NCBI GenBank assembly: GCA_045126975.1
Contig: JBGVPL010000047.1
Span: 1 to 24,027 of the forward strand
From: Aphodosoma sp045126975
GTDB lineage: Bacteria; Bacteroidota; Bacteroidia; Bacteroidales; Paludibacteraceae
Direction: 5' to 3'
DNA: 24,027 nucleotides
A program made the position numbers and the translations under genes. Shown one piece after another: positions 1 through 7,575 of this stretch; the first letter of the stretch is position 1; each line of letters begins with the position of its first letter. The notes under the pieces were generated by a model that had not been told where the DNA came from, made no database searches, and was given only the letters and a program-made list of their open reading frames with translations.

Positions 1-1
1 G

Positions 2-535
2 ACCATAGACGGTAAGAGTAAATCAAAGGCGTATGCGTTATTTGAGAGTGGTTTGATTGAAAGTATAGAAGTTGGTACTGTCAAAGGTTTGCAGCAGATA
101 CATGCCTATTTGTTTGGTGGTTTATATGATTTTGCGGGGCAGATTCGTATAGTTAATATAGCAAAAGGAGGTTTTCAGTTTGCTATGGTGCAATATCTTT
201 CGCAAACACTACAGCAAATAGAGGCAATGCCAGTAACAACTTTTTCTGAGATAGTAGAAAAATATGTTGAGATGAATGTAGCACATCCATTTCGTGAAGG
301 CAATGGGCGTGCAACCCGTATTTGGCTTGATCTTTTGTTAAAGCATCAGTTAAAACAATGTGTTGATTGGAGCAAAATAGATAAAAAACAGTATTTAGAT
401 GCAATGGTGCGTAGTTCGGTCGATAGTACATCAATACATAATTTGTTGCATGGTGCTTTAACGGATAAAATTAATGATCGTGAAACATTCATGAAAGGTA
501 TTGATTATTCATATTATTACGAACAAGAAGATTAA
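2..535 (+). CDS. Fic family protein (AMP-transferase), 5' end cut by window
   Basis: The reading frame is open from the window edge, so the N-terminus is missing; the TTG at 53 is probably an internal Leu codon. The Fic core motif HPFREGNGRATR lies at nt 284-319, with catalytic His, acidic residue and GNGR phosphate-binding loop intact. The preceding segment with NIAKGGFQFA fits the Fic flap. Fic enzymes usually transfer AMP from ATP to a target protein hydroxyl. The C-terminus carries S-Y-Y-Y-E (nt 509-523), matching the S/T-x-x-x-E inhibitory helix of class III Fic proteins such as that of Neisseria meningitidis, so autoinhibition is inferred. No antitoxin gene is visible downstream; a terminator follows at once. 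It lies upstream of an RM-like operon but is separated from it by a terminator and an RNA gene. Family call is firm; the target is unknown. Confidence 0.93.
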   Translation, partial: TIDGKSKSKAYALFESGLIESIEVGTVKGLQQIHAYLFGGLYDFAGQIRIVNIAKGGFQFAMVQYLSQTLQQIEAMPVTTFSEIVEKYVEMNVAHPFREGNGRATRIWLDLLLKHQLKQCVDWSKIDKKQYLDAMVRSSVDSTSIHNLLHGALTDKINDRETFMKGIDYSYYYEQED

Positions 536-540
536 TAATA

Positions 541-580
541 AAAAACTTCATTCGGCGTGTTGCTGAATGAAGTTTTTTTT
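541..580 (+). terminator. Rho-independent terminator after the fic-like gene
   Basis: A 13-bp stem (541-553 with 565-577; core ACTTCATTC/GAATGAAGT) with an 11-nt loop is followed by a T run up to 580. It begins 6 nt after the Fic stop codon. Its right half also holds the -33 element of the next promoter. Confidence 0.88.
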
Positions 581-590
581 GTACCTTTGC
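559..590 (+). promoter_or_regulatory. Bacteroidetes-type promoter for the downstream ncRNA
   Basis: The -7 element TACCTTTG (582-589) matches TAnnTTTG. GTTG at 559-562 is a near match to the -33 TTTG with 19 bp spacing. The promoter is embedded in the Fic terminator. Transcription should start near 595, where the first stem of the RNA element begins. Confidence 0.65.
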
Positions 591-630
591 GATTGCTTGA
601 TTGGATCAACCGAAAAGTTAAAAATAGTAG

Positions 631-651
631 GGACGCACGGTTCGTGCGTCC
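631..651. repeat. Compact palindromic hairpin, dispersed-repeat-like
   Basis: GGACGCACG and CGTGCGTCC form a perfect 9-bp stem with a 3-nt loop. A second perfect hairpin (CGGAGT/ACTCCG, 660-674) follows. Such GC-rich hairpins inside AT-rich intergenic DNA resemble small dispersed palindromic repeats; no second copy is in this window. Confidence 0.5.
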
Positions 652-673
652 GTAACGAACGGAGTTAAACTCC

Positions 674-713
674 GTTGACTGTTGACTGTTGACAGTCGAC
701 ACCCCGATGGGGT
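674..713. repeat. Heptamer array GTTGACT x2, GTTGACA, GTCGACA plus C4/G4 hairpin
   Basis: Four 7-nt units run from 674 to 701 without gaps, followed by ACCCC-GAT-GGGGT (701-713). The order, heptamer array then C/G hairpin, repeats the layout seen at 8276-8339, 8759-8836 and 12825-12927, although here no stop codon is next to it. Confidence 0.7.
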
Positions 714-1001
714 ATCTCAATCAAGCAAAGACATAACATTATGGCGTTTACTTACGCTTAGTTTTGACGGTTTAAGAACTTCGCAACTTCATTAACTGTA
801 GGTCAAAACGAAGGCAGCGGTGAATGCCCCGTAGGTGTGTATTTTTGCATGCCTACGTTATGCTTGTATAGCCATTGGTGTGCTTTTTGCACTGCTAATG
901 GTGAATTATGAGTATAGCGTAGTGTAATATATACATATCCAGCGTGGGCTTTTGGCGTTGCTCGTTTCAACTTACAGTGGGCAATGCGAAGGCCTTTAAA
1001 C

Positions 1002-1040
1002 CGTGAAGCGAGCAACAGTTCAAAGCTTCACGCTTTTTTT
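1002..1040 (+). terminator. Rho-independent terminator of the ncRNA
   Basis: CGTGAAGC (1002-1009) pairs with GCTTCACG (1025-1032), followed by C and seven T (1034-1040). The 15-nt loop contains GAGCAAC, complementary to 957-963 upstream. Confidence 0.85.
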
Positions 1041-1107
1041 ATGTTTTTACCTTAAATCTATTAACCGCGGTATTTGTAGCTTTCTGACCGCACATATCGA
1101 GGCTATT

Positions 1108-1791
1108 ATGGCGGTTAATGAAGAAAAAAAGTCGCAAATCGTATCGCGCAAACGTGTCGCCGATCATGGCGAGGTGTTCACTGCCGAGCGTGAGGTGAAT
1201 GCCATGTGCGACCTTGTGGCAAACGAATGCCTTCGACCTGACTCTCGTTTCCTTGAGCCAGCTTGTGGCGATGGCAATTTTCTTAGCGTCATTCTCCGAC
1301 GCAAACTTTCCGAACTCCGACGTAAATACAAAAACAGTGCTTATGACTACGAACGACAATCGATTGTAGCCATCGGTAGTCTGTATGGTGTTGATATTCT
1401 AAATGATAATGTAGAGGCTTGTCGCAATCGGCTGTTCTCTATTTGGGATGAAGAATATACTGCTCATTGTAAGGCTGATGCTTCTGATGAAACTCGTCAG
1501 GCGGCTCGCTTCATAATCAACCGCAATATAATCAATGGCAATGCCTTGACTCTTATGTGTGTAGATGCTGATGGCAACGACACATCTGCTCCGATAGTAT
1601 TCTCGGAGTGGACGCTTATAAGTGGCACACAAATGCAACGTTCCGACTATACGATGTCCGACCTTCTTCTTTATAACGACAATAGCGAGGGCAATCTCTC
1701 TGCTCTCACCGAAGAACAGAAAGAGGAGGGTGGAATCTTCTTACGCCGATATATTACTCACTATAAAAAAGTACAGGAGTATGGAGAATAA
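1108..1791 (+). CDS. RM system methylase subunit M, SAM-binding (first of split pair)
   Basis: The 227-residue product starts MAVNEEKKSQ; GAGG at 1099-1102 precedes the ATG by 5 nt, and a longer start at 1003 would lie inside the ncRNA terminator. HGEVFTAERE (about 20-29) and FLEPACGDGNFL (48-59) are the N-terminal signature and SAM-binding motif I of N6-adenine methylases. No NPPY-type catalytic motif IV is present, so this chain alone should not methylate. This is the usual picture for proteins annotated restriction endonuclease subunit M, which precede an Eco57I-like methylase gene. It overlaps the next gene by 11 nt, which suggests translational coupling and joint assembly. The exact role (SAM binding, regulation or structure) is unknown. 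Confidence 0.85.
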   Translation: MAVNEEKKSQIVSRKRVADHGEVFTAEREVNAMCDLVANECLRPDSRFLEPACGDGNFLSVILRRKLSELRRKYKNSAYDYERQSIVAIGSLYGVDILNDNVEACRNRLFSIWDEEYTAHCKADASDETRQAARFIINRNIINGNALTLMCVDADGNDTSAPIVFSEWTLISGTQMQRSDYTMSDLLLYNDNSEGNLSALTEEQKEEGGIFLRRYITHYKKVQEYGE

Positions 1792-3331
1792 TTTGTTTCA
1801 AAACGTTTATAACCCCGACGTGTTGTCGTGCATAGCTAATCTTAGTAACGACGAGGTGTTCACTCCACCCGAATTGGCAAATAAGATTATTGATATGCTC
1901 CCGCAGGAGTTGTTTGAGAATCCCGATACTACGTTTCTCGACCCTTGTTGCAAGAGCGGTGTGTTTCTTCGCGAGATAGCCAAACGATTGATAAAAGGAC
2001 TTGAACTTCAAATACCCGACCTTGAGGAGCGCATCAAACATATATTTTCAAAACAACTATTTGGTATTGCCATCACAGAACTCACGAGTTTGCTATCTCG
2101 ACGAGGTGTTTATTGTAGTAAATTTCCAAATAGCGAGTGGTCGGTGTATCAATTCCCTGAAGATAAACCACAAGGCAATATTATTTTCCAACGCATTAAG
2201 CACACTTGGCGTGATGGTAAATGTATCTACTGTGGTGCTTCGCAAAGCGAGTACGACCGTGGCGACGAACTCGAAACACACGCTTATCAATTTATTCACA
2301 ATCTTGATGTAAACAAACTATTCAATATGAAATTCGATGTAATTATAGGTAATCCGCCTTACCAGTTGAGTGATGGAGGTGCGCAAGCAAGCGCAAGACC
2401 ATTATATCATCTTTTTGTTCAACAAGCAAAGAAATTGAATCCAAGATATTTAACTATGATTATTCCAGCTCGTTGGTATACTGGAGGTAAAGGGTTAGAT
2501 GTTTTTCGTGATGAGATGATTAATGATAAGAGAATAAGTGTTTTACATGATTATGTTGATGCATCAGAATGTTTTAATGGTGTTGAAATTAAAGGTGGAG
2601 TTTGTTATTTTTTATGGGATAAACAATATTTTGGAGAGTGTGAAATATATAAACATAGTGGCAATGAGATTGAAATGTCAAGACGCTTTTTAGTAGAAAA
2701 GGGTGAAAGTATTTTTATACGGGAAAATCAATTAATTTCAATTATGAGAAAAGTTTGGGCTAATAATAATATTGAAATAGATTCATTTGAAAATATTGTT
2801 TCTTCTATGAAACCATATGGACTTAGGGGTGATTTTTTTAAGAATCCATCAAAATATGGTCTGCCTAAAATAAAAACTATAGAGTCAGATGGGGATTTGA
2901 GAATATTAGGATTAGATGGTTTAAAGAGAGTATATAGATATATTTCAGAAGATTATCCATTACCTAAAAACGATTTACTATATGATTATAAAATTTTTAT
3001 TCCGCGTAATGTTGGTAGTGGGGAATTTGGTGATTTTACTCCAATTACAGTGTTAGCATCACCTAAAGATTTGTGTACAGAAACATTTGTTCAGGTAGGA
3101 CCATTTAAATCTTTTGATGAGCTTTATAATGTGGATAGTTATATTCATACTAAATTTTTTAGAGCTTTAATTAGTATTAGGAAGCAGGATCAAGGAGCTT
3201 CAAAAGCTGTTTATCATTTTGTTCCCCTCCAAGATTTTTCAAAGCCATGGACTGATGAAGAGTTGTATGTAAAATATGGATTGACAGAAGAAGAGATTAC
3301 GTTTATTGAATCAATGATAAAATCGAATTAA
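1781..3331 (+). CDS. Eco57I-like N6-adenine DNA methyltransferase / specificity subunit
   Basis: The 516-residue product begins at the ATG at 1781, inside the end of the previous gene, preceded by AGGAG. FTPPELANKIIDML (27-40) and TFLDPCCKSG (51-60) are the N-terminal signature and motif I, with a K-S-G variant typical of this group as I recall it. C148-x2-C151 and H167 could form a metal-binding knuckle. IIGNPPY (188-194) is catalytic motif IV of N6-adenine methylases. The remaining roughly 320 residues should hold the rest of the catalytic fold and the DNA target-recognition region. DNA after about 2380 is visibly more AT-rich: the line 1861-1920 is 43 percent GC, the line 2521-2580 is 27 percent. 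That points to exchange of the recognition half. It likely modifies host DNA in the same system as the helicase/nuclease at 4096. Confidence 0.9.
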   Translation: MENNLFQNVYNPDVLSCIANLSNDEVFTPPELANKIIDMLPQELFENPDTTFLDPCCKSGVFLREIAKRLIKGLELQIPDLEERIKHIFSKQLFGIAITELTSLLSRRGVYCSKFPNSEWSVYQFPEDKPQGNIIFQRIKHTWRDGKCIYCGASQSEYDRGDELETHAYQFIHNLDVNKLFNMKFDVIIGNPPYQLSDGGAQASARPLYHLFVQQAKKLNPRYLTMIIPARWYTGGKGLDVFRDEMINDKRISVLHDYVDASECFNGVEIKGGVCYFLWDKQYFGECEIYKHSGNEIEMSRRFLVEKGESIFIRENQLISIMRKVWANNNIEIDSFENIVSSMKPYGLRGDFFKNPSKYGLPKIKTIESDGDLRILGLDGLKRVYRYISEDYPLPKNDLLYDYKIFIPRNVGSGEFGDFTPITVLASPKDLCTETFVQVGPFKSFDELYNVDSYIHTKFFRALISIRKQDQGASKAVYHFVPLQDFSKPWTDEELYVKYGLTEEEITFIESMIKSN

Positions 3332-3333
3332 TT

Positions 3334-3987
3334 ATGAAGAAATCAAAAATTAACGATAAACTCAAAGAAGTTGAAATAGAAAAGCAATTTGGTATTGTAT
3401 ATGGTTTCAATTTCGAAGAAGCTGTAATTTGGTATAATATAGCAGACGAAAATCTTACTACATCCAAAGTTTTAATTGACAATCAAAGGTTTGCTCATGC
3501 TGCATTTTTTATACAACAAAGTGTAGAATGCTTTATAAAAGGTATTTTAATACATAGCGAGATACTTTCTCCCGACAAAGTGAAATTTGTAAGCCATGAC
3601 ATTGAATCTTTATTTTGTGAATTTTATAAAAAGGTTGGCGATGAATACAATATTAACACAATACAAAGTATTCATTCTAAGTTACAAAGCCATACAAGTT
3701 TTTCGGATAAAATTACAATGATAATTGTTCCCTGTGCAAATAATATTATTGAACAGTTTGAAAGGGCAAAAACAGATTTAACTTTTGGATTTCATACAAT
3801 ATATGGTTATATAACGAATATGTTGATATTGTTTTCGATATTATTAGATCGGAATATCCAGCAAGATACTCGTTATTATGATAATGATTCATACCCATGC
3901 GAAAAATATACCGAAAGTTCACAACTTGATAAGGTGTTGGAATATTTGATTTCCGTAAATGAATGGATTAAATTTTTGTTAAACTAA
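3334..3987 (+). CDS. HEPN-domain-like protein in the RM operon
   Basis: The 217-residue product starts 2 nt after the methylase stop, so it belongs to the same transcript. Residues about 32-95 resemble a HEPN domain: W-Y-x-I-A-x-E-N-L, then a helix with FFIQQSVECFIKGIL and a later SHDIESLF, matching the QQA-E-K/LKA and H-x-L pattern of the family. Many HEPN proteins are RNases or toxins, but the classical R-N-x3-H catalytic motif is not visible; RYYDNDSY near the C-terminus is only a weak alternative. It could therefore be a non-catalytic HEPN acting as scaffold or regulator. The gene shares the low GC of the methylase 3' half. Its place between methylase and helicase suggests an accessory or abortive-infection component. 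The fold call is moderate; the function is open. Confidence 0.65.
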   Translation: MKKSKINDKLKEVEIEKQFGIVYGFNFEEAVIWYNIADENLTTSKVLIDNQRFAHAAFFIQQSVECFIKGILIHSEILSPDKVKFVSHDIESLFCEFYKKVGDEYNINTIQSIHSKLQSHTSFSDKITMIIVPCANNIIEQFERAKTDLTFGFHTIYGYITNMLILFSILLDRNIQQDTRYYDNDSYPCEKYTESSQLDKVLEYLISVNEWIKFLLN

Positions 3988-4027
3988 ATCAATAACAATT
4001 TAATAATACAAACTTCAGGAAATGATA

Positions 4028-4035
4028 TAGATTTG
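4028..4035 (+). promoter_or_regulatory. Possible -7 element before the helicase gene
   Basis: TAGATTTG matches TAnnTTTG in the 108-bp gap 3988-4095, but no good -33 TTTG is present at the proper distance. The helicase gene may instead be read through from the methylase operon; no terminator is seen in the gap. Confidence 0.3.
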
Positions 4036-4095
4036 TTGAGGATGAATTTGTTTTCATTGGATCAATGATTTGTTAAATGGAATAATACAACAACT

Positions 4096-7059
4096 ATGGA
4101 ACACAACTTTTTTCCGCAGCGACCAAAGGTTACGCCTACGATATATGCTTATAGATTGATAGGTGTAGATTCGCATTGTGGTTATTTGAAGATTGGTTAT
4201 ACCGACCGCACAGCACGTGAGCGTATTGATGAGCAGACTCAGACTGTTAGGCTTGAATATGAAGTAGTGTTGGAACAATCGGCTATGGCGAATGATGGGT
4301 CGTGTTTTACGGACAAAGATGTGCATCGTTTGCTTGAGGCTCGTGGATTTGTTAGTTTAGACCCACTGGATAAAACATGTGAATGGTATAAATGTACGGT
4401 GAGAGATGTAGAGGCTGCAATATTATCGTTGCGTGAAGGTCGGGCAAATGTAGAGAATAGGACGCAAGATTTCAAGATGCGTCCAGAGCAATATCGTGCT
4501 GTGAAGCAGACGGCAGACTATTTTGAACAGGCTTTGCGAGATGAGCCAATGCGAATACCTAAATTTTTGTGGAATGCCAAAATGCGTTTTGGTAAAACTT
4601 TTGCCTCGTATCAGTTGGCAAAAAAGATGGGGTTTTCAAGAGTGTTGGTGTTGACGTTCAAGCCTGCGGTAGAATCGGCATGGCGTGAGGACCTTGTGTC
4701 GCATATCGACTTTGAAGGGTGGCAATATATATCGAATAAAGATGCCCGAAACAATAATTTGAATATCGACGATGAGTTCCGTCGTGCTGATAAATCACGT
4801 CCGATAGTGGTATTTGGTTCGTTTCAGGATTTGCTTGGAACGAATGAGAGTGGCGGCATAAAGGCCAAAAACGAGTTTATACACGCAACTAACTGGGATT
4901 TGGTAATATTCGATGAATACCATTTTGGTGCTTGGCGCGAAAGAGCTAAAGAGTTGTTCGAAAAAGAAGATGAGGAAGATTCGGTAGAATTTGATGCCGA
5001 AAAATATCAGAAAGAGGAGGCAAGTAATGCTATCAACGAAACTTGGTTGCCTATCTCGACACGTTATTATTTGTTCTTGTCAGGTACACCATTTAGGGCA
5101 ATAAACAATGGTGAGTTCATCGAAGAACAGATATTTAATTGGACATATTCCGACGAGCAACGTGCTAAGGCAGAGTGGAAGGGTAGCGATAACCCTTATA
5201 AGGCGTTGCCACGAATGGTGATGCTGACCTACCGAATGCCCGATGAGATACAAGATGTTGCTAAACAAGGTGAATTTGATGAGTTTGACCTTAATGTATT
5301 TTTCTCGGCAGTGGGTAAGGGCAATGAGGCACGATTTAAGTACGAAAATGAGGTGCAAAAATGGTTGAATCTTATTCGTGGGTCGTATCTGCCAGCGAGT
5401 GTCGATGACTTGAAATTGGGGCAAGACAAGCGACCACCAATGCCATTCTCAGATACACGATTGTTGAATATTTTGTCGCACACGCTATGGTTTTTGCCAA
5501 ATGTGGCATCTTGTTTTGCTATGGCTAATTTGTTGAAACAAAAGCAAAATAGTTTTTATCACGACTATAAAGTGGTGGTTTGTGCTGGCACTGGAGCTGG
5601 TATAGGATTGGATGCGTTGCGTCCTGTTCAGGCTAATATGGGCGACCCATTGACAACAAAAACTATTACGCTCACATGTGGTAAACTTACAACTGGTGTT
5701 ACCGTGAAGCCATGGACTGGAATTTTTATGTTGCGTAATTTGAAAAGTCCTGAAACTTATTTCCAAGCAGCATTCCGTGTGCAAAGTCCGTGGGAGGTGA
5801 AGAACGAAGAAGGCGGCAAAACTATTATGAAAAACGAGTGCTATGTCTTCGATTTTGCGCTCGATAGGGCTTTGCGTCAAATATCGGATTATAGTTGTAG
5901 GTTGGATATCAACGAATCGAATCCAGAGGCTAAAGTAGGCGAGTTTATAAAATTCTTGCCTGTATTGGCTTACGATGGTAGTTCGATGAAAGAGGTTGAT
6001 GCACAAGATATTCTCGATATTGCATTGGCTGGTACTTCGGCTACTCTGTTGGCTAAGCGTTGGGAGTCGGCTCTACTTGTTAATGTTGATAATGACACGC
6101 TTAAACGCCTTCTCGATAGTCCAGAAGCAATGAAGGCGTTGATGAATATTGAGGGATTCCGTAATTTGAATAGCGACTTAACGACTATTATAAATAAGTC
6201 GGAATCAGTTAAAAAAGCGAAAGCAGATAATCCTAACCCTACGCCAAAAGAGAAGAAAGAGTTGTCGGATGAAGAGAAAGAAATGAAGAGCAAACGCAAA
6301 CAGATTCAAGAAAAATTGATAAAGTTTGCTACTCGCATACCTGTGTTTATGTATTTGACCGATTATCGCGAGCGATGTTTGAAAGATGTTATTACGCAAT
6401 TAGAACCGGGACTATTCAAAAAGGTAACAGGTTTGAATGTCGAAGATTTCAATCTTCTTTGTTCGCTTGGTGTGTTCAATGCCCCATTAATGAATGATGC
6501 TATATTCAAATTTAAACGCTATGAGGATGCAAGTCTTTCTTACACAGGTATAAATCGTCATGCTAACGATGAAGTCGGTGGTTGGGACACTACTATTCGT
6601 AAGGCTGAATATGAAAAACTATTTTATAATCAACAGTCGTCGATGACGGATATAGATGCTACGGCATATTTGCCTAAAGTGGAAGCGGTAGAGGTGAAAC
6701 GTACTGAAGTAAAACCTGTTGAAAGTAAGCCTACAGTGGTAACTACAGAAGTTAAGCCTATACAAAAAGCGCAGGTAGCGGAAGTAATATCACCTCAGTC
6801 GGTAGAGCAGATGCGAAAAGAGGCAATAGAAAAACTTAATGCATTGCCACCAGAAAAAGCACTGGAATTGTTTGAACTTTCAAAGAAAATGACAGATTTT
6901 GGTGTGGATAGTATTGTGTATCACGATAAATTTGGCGTAGGTAAGGTAATAAAATTTGATAAGAGTGAGAATTATGTCTATGTTAAATTTGATTTCGGGG
7001 GAGAAAAGAAATTTATGTATCCTGATGCATTTGTAAGAGGTTTTTTGAAATTGAAGTGA
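4096..7059 (+). CDS. GIY-YIG nuclease / superfamily 2 helicase fusion, restriction subunit
   Basis: The 987-residue product has four parts. Residues 16-110 look like a GIY-YIG (T5orf172-like) nuclease: IYAYR at 16-20 and GYLKIGYT at 29-36 with a following R-x-R-I. Residues about 125-620 are a superfamily 2 helicase: AKMRFGKT (161-168, Lys167 of Walker A), DEYH (273-276), SGTP (329-332), LTCGKLTTGVTV (526-537) and QAAFR (557-561, motif VI). A charged stretch near 695-745 and a Pro/Lys/Val/Glu-rich linker near 860-895 follow. Residues about 938-985 (VYHDKFGVGKV) resemble the Tudor-like tail of UvrD/PcrA helicases. The enzyme is inferred to translocate on DNA and cut foreign, unmethylated DNA, paired with the methylases upstream. 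A terminator at 7102 closes the operon. Confidence 0.88.
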   Translation: MEHNFFPQRPKVTPTIYAYRLIGVDSHCGYLKIGYTDRTARERIDEQTQTVRLEYEVVLEQSAMANDGSCFTDKDVHRLLEARGFVSLDPLDKTCEWYKCTVRDVEAAILSLREGRANVENRTQDFKMRPEQYRAVKQTADYFEQALRDEPMRIPKFLWNAKMRFGKTFASYQLAKKMGFSRVLVLTFKPAVESAWREDLVSHIDFEGWQYISNKDARNNNLNIDDEFRRADKSRPIVVFGSFQDLLGTNESGGIKAKNEFIHATNWDLVIFDEYHFGAWRERAKELFEKEDEEDSVEFDAEKYQKEEASNAINETWLPISTRYYLFLSGTPFRAINNGEFIEEQIFNWTYSDEQRAKAEWKGSDNPYKALPRMVMLTYRMPDEIQDVAKQGEFDEFDLNVFFSAVGKGNEARFKYENEVQKWLNLIRGSYLPASVDDLKLGQDKRPPMPFSDTRLLNILSHTLWFLPNVASCFAMANLLKQKQNSFYHDYKVVVCAGTGAGIGLDALRPVQANMGDPLTTKTITLTCGKLTTGVTVKPWTGIFMLRNLKSPETYFQAAFRVQSPWEVKNEEGGKTIMKNECYVFDFALDRALRQISDYSCRLDINESNPEAKVGEFIKFLPVLAYDGSSMKEVDAQDILDIALAGTSATLLAKRWESALLVNVDNDTLKRLLDSPEAMKALMNIEGFRNLNSDLTTIINKSESVKKAKADNPNPTPKEKKELSDEEKEMKSKRKQIQEKLIKFATRIPVFMYLTDYRERCLKDVITQLEPGLFKKVTGLNVEDFNLLCSLGVFNAPLMNDAIFKFKRYEDASLSYTGINRHANDEVGGWDTTIRKAEYEKLFYNQQSSMTDIDATAYLPKVEAVEVKRTEVKPVESKPTVVTTEVKPIQKAQVAEVISPQSVEQMRKEAIEKLNALPPEKALELFELSKKMTDFGVDSIVYHDKFGVGKVIKFDKSENYVYVKFDFGGEKKFMYPDAFVRGFLKLK

Positions 7060-7101
7060 TGGGGAGTTTTTGGAGAGAAAAGAGTTTTGTGTAGATAATA
7101 T

Positions 7102-7145
7102 AATCGCCCAAGCACGTTAGATGTGTGATTGGGCGATTTGTTTGG
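7102..7145 (+). terminator. Hairpin terminator after the RM operon
   Basis: AATCGCCCAA (7102-7111) pairs perfectly with TTGGGCGATT (7129-7138). The T tract after it is weak (TGTTTGG), so termination may be partial. Confidence 0.65.
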
Positions 7146-7219
7146 CACAGGATTTGATAGATAAGGAGTAGTCGGATTACTGTCCGCTAATATTATTAAT
7201 TTTAAAGAAATCTACTATT

Positions 7220-7573
7220 ATGAAACTTGCTTTATTGATTTTGTGTGATATTGACACACTTGAAAATTTGGGTCGTATGTCGAATGCCTTTATGATGGCA
7301 AAAGAGGCGTTGGAAAATGATGATGATTTGAAATTTATCTTTTCGGGCGCGGGTACTAAATGGATTGCTGAATTGGAAAAAGAGAATCATCCACTACATA
7401 AAATTTATATGGAGGTAAAGCCTTATATCACAGGTGCGTGTGAGTATTGCACTGCGGGATTTAAGCAGGGTTTGCACGTGAAAGAGGCTGGTATTCCATT
7501 GATTTCGGAGTATAAGAAGCATCCGAGTGTGCGCAGGTTGATTATGGAGGGATATTCTGTTATTACTATTTGA
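7220..7573 (+). CDS. DsrE/DsrF-like sulfur-relay family protein
   Basis: The 117-residue cytoplasmic protein begins MKLALLILCD. The segment IFSGAGTKWI (about 40-49) and ITGACEYCTAGF (70-81) with C74 and C77 match the small DsrE-like proteins common in Bacteroidales. Proteins of this family can carry sulfur on a conserved cysteine, but many members have no known partner, and no other sulfur-relay gene is nearby. It appears monocistronic: a terminator-like hairpin lies upstream (7102) and a strong one downstream (7735). The 150-bp region before it has no clear promoter. Family call is good; the reaction is unknown. Confidence 0.8.
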   Translation: MKLALLILCDIDTLENLGRMSNAFMMAKEALENDDDLKFIFSGAGTKWIAELEKENHPLHKIYMEVKPYITGACEYCTAGFKQGLHVKEAGIPLISEYKKHPSVRRLIMEGYSVITI

Positions 7574-7575
7574 TG

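Larger units (their letters stand above)
595..1040 (+). ncRNA. Structured non-coding RNA, about 450 nt, possibly Bacteroidales-1-like
   Basis: No convincing protein is encoded between 536 and 1107. A Bacteroidetes promoter (559-590) and a rho-independent terminator (1002-1040) bracket an element dense in inverted repeats: 595-603/718-726, 631-639/643-651, 660-665/669-674, 701-705/709-713, 761-768/802-809, 830-835/852-857 and 872-876/897-901 with inner GTGC/GCAC. GTTGCTC at 957-963 can pair with GAGCAAC at 1010-1016 inside the terminator loop, giving a possible pseudoknot. RNase P, tmRNA and SRP core motifs were not seen. From memory, a promoter-to-terminator RNA of this kind in Bacteroidales fits the Bacteroidales-1 motif of Rfam, but that identity is a guess to be tested with a covariance model. 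The promoter-proximal part (about 604-717) looks like an insertion of repeat hairpins. Confidence 0.6.

Noticed and set aside
803..1015. 70-residue open frame on the minus strand
   Set aside because: It is antisense to the structured RNA, overlaps its terminator stem and has no promoter of its own. Similar small hypothetical frames occur where this conserved RNA-like sequence is mis-annotated.
1003..1107. Longer N-terminus for the first methylase subunit
   Set aside because: It would begin inside the terminator hairpin of the ncRNA and add residues unlike the family; the ATG at 1108 fits.
1622..1780. Longer N-terminus for the second methylase subunit
   Set aside because: It lies wholly inside the previous gene; the ATG at 1781 is preceded by AGGAG and starts the conserved domain.
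4028..4035. Confident separate promoter for the helicase
   Set aside because: Only the -7 element fits; kept as a low-confidence feature, not a finding.
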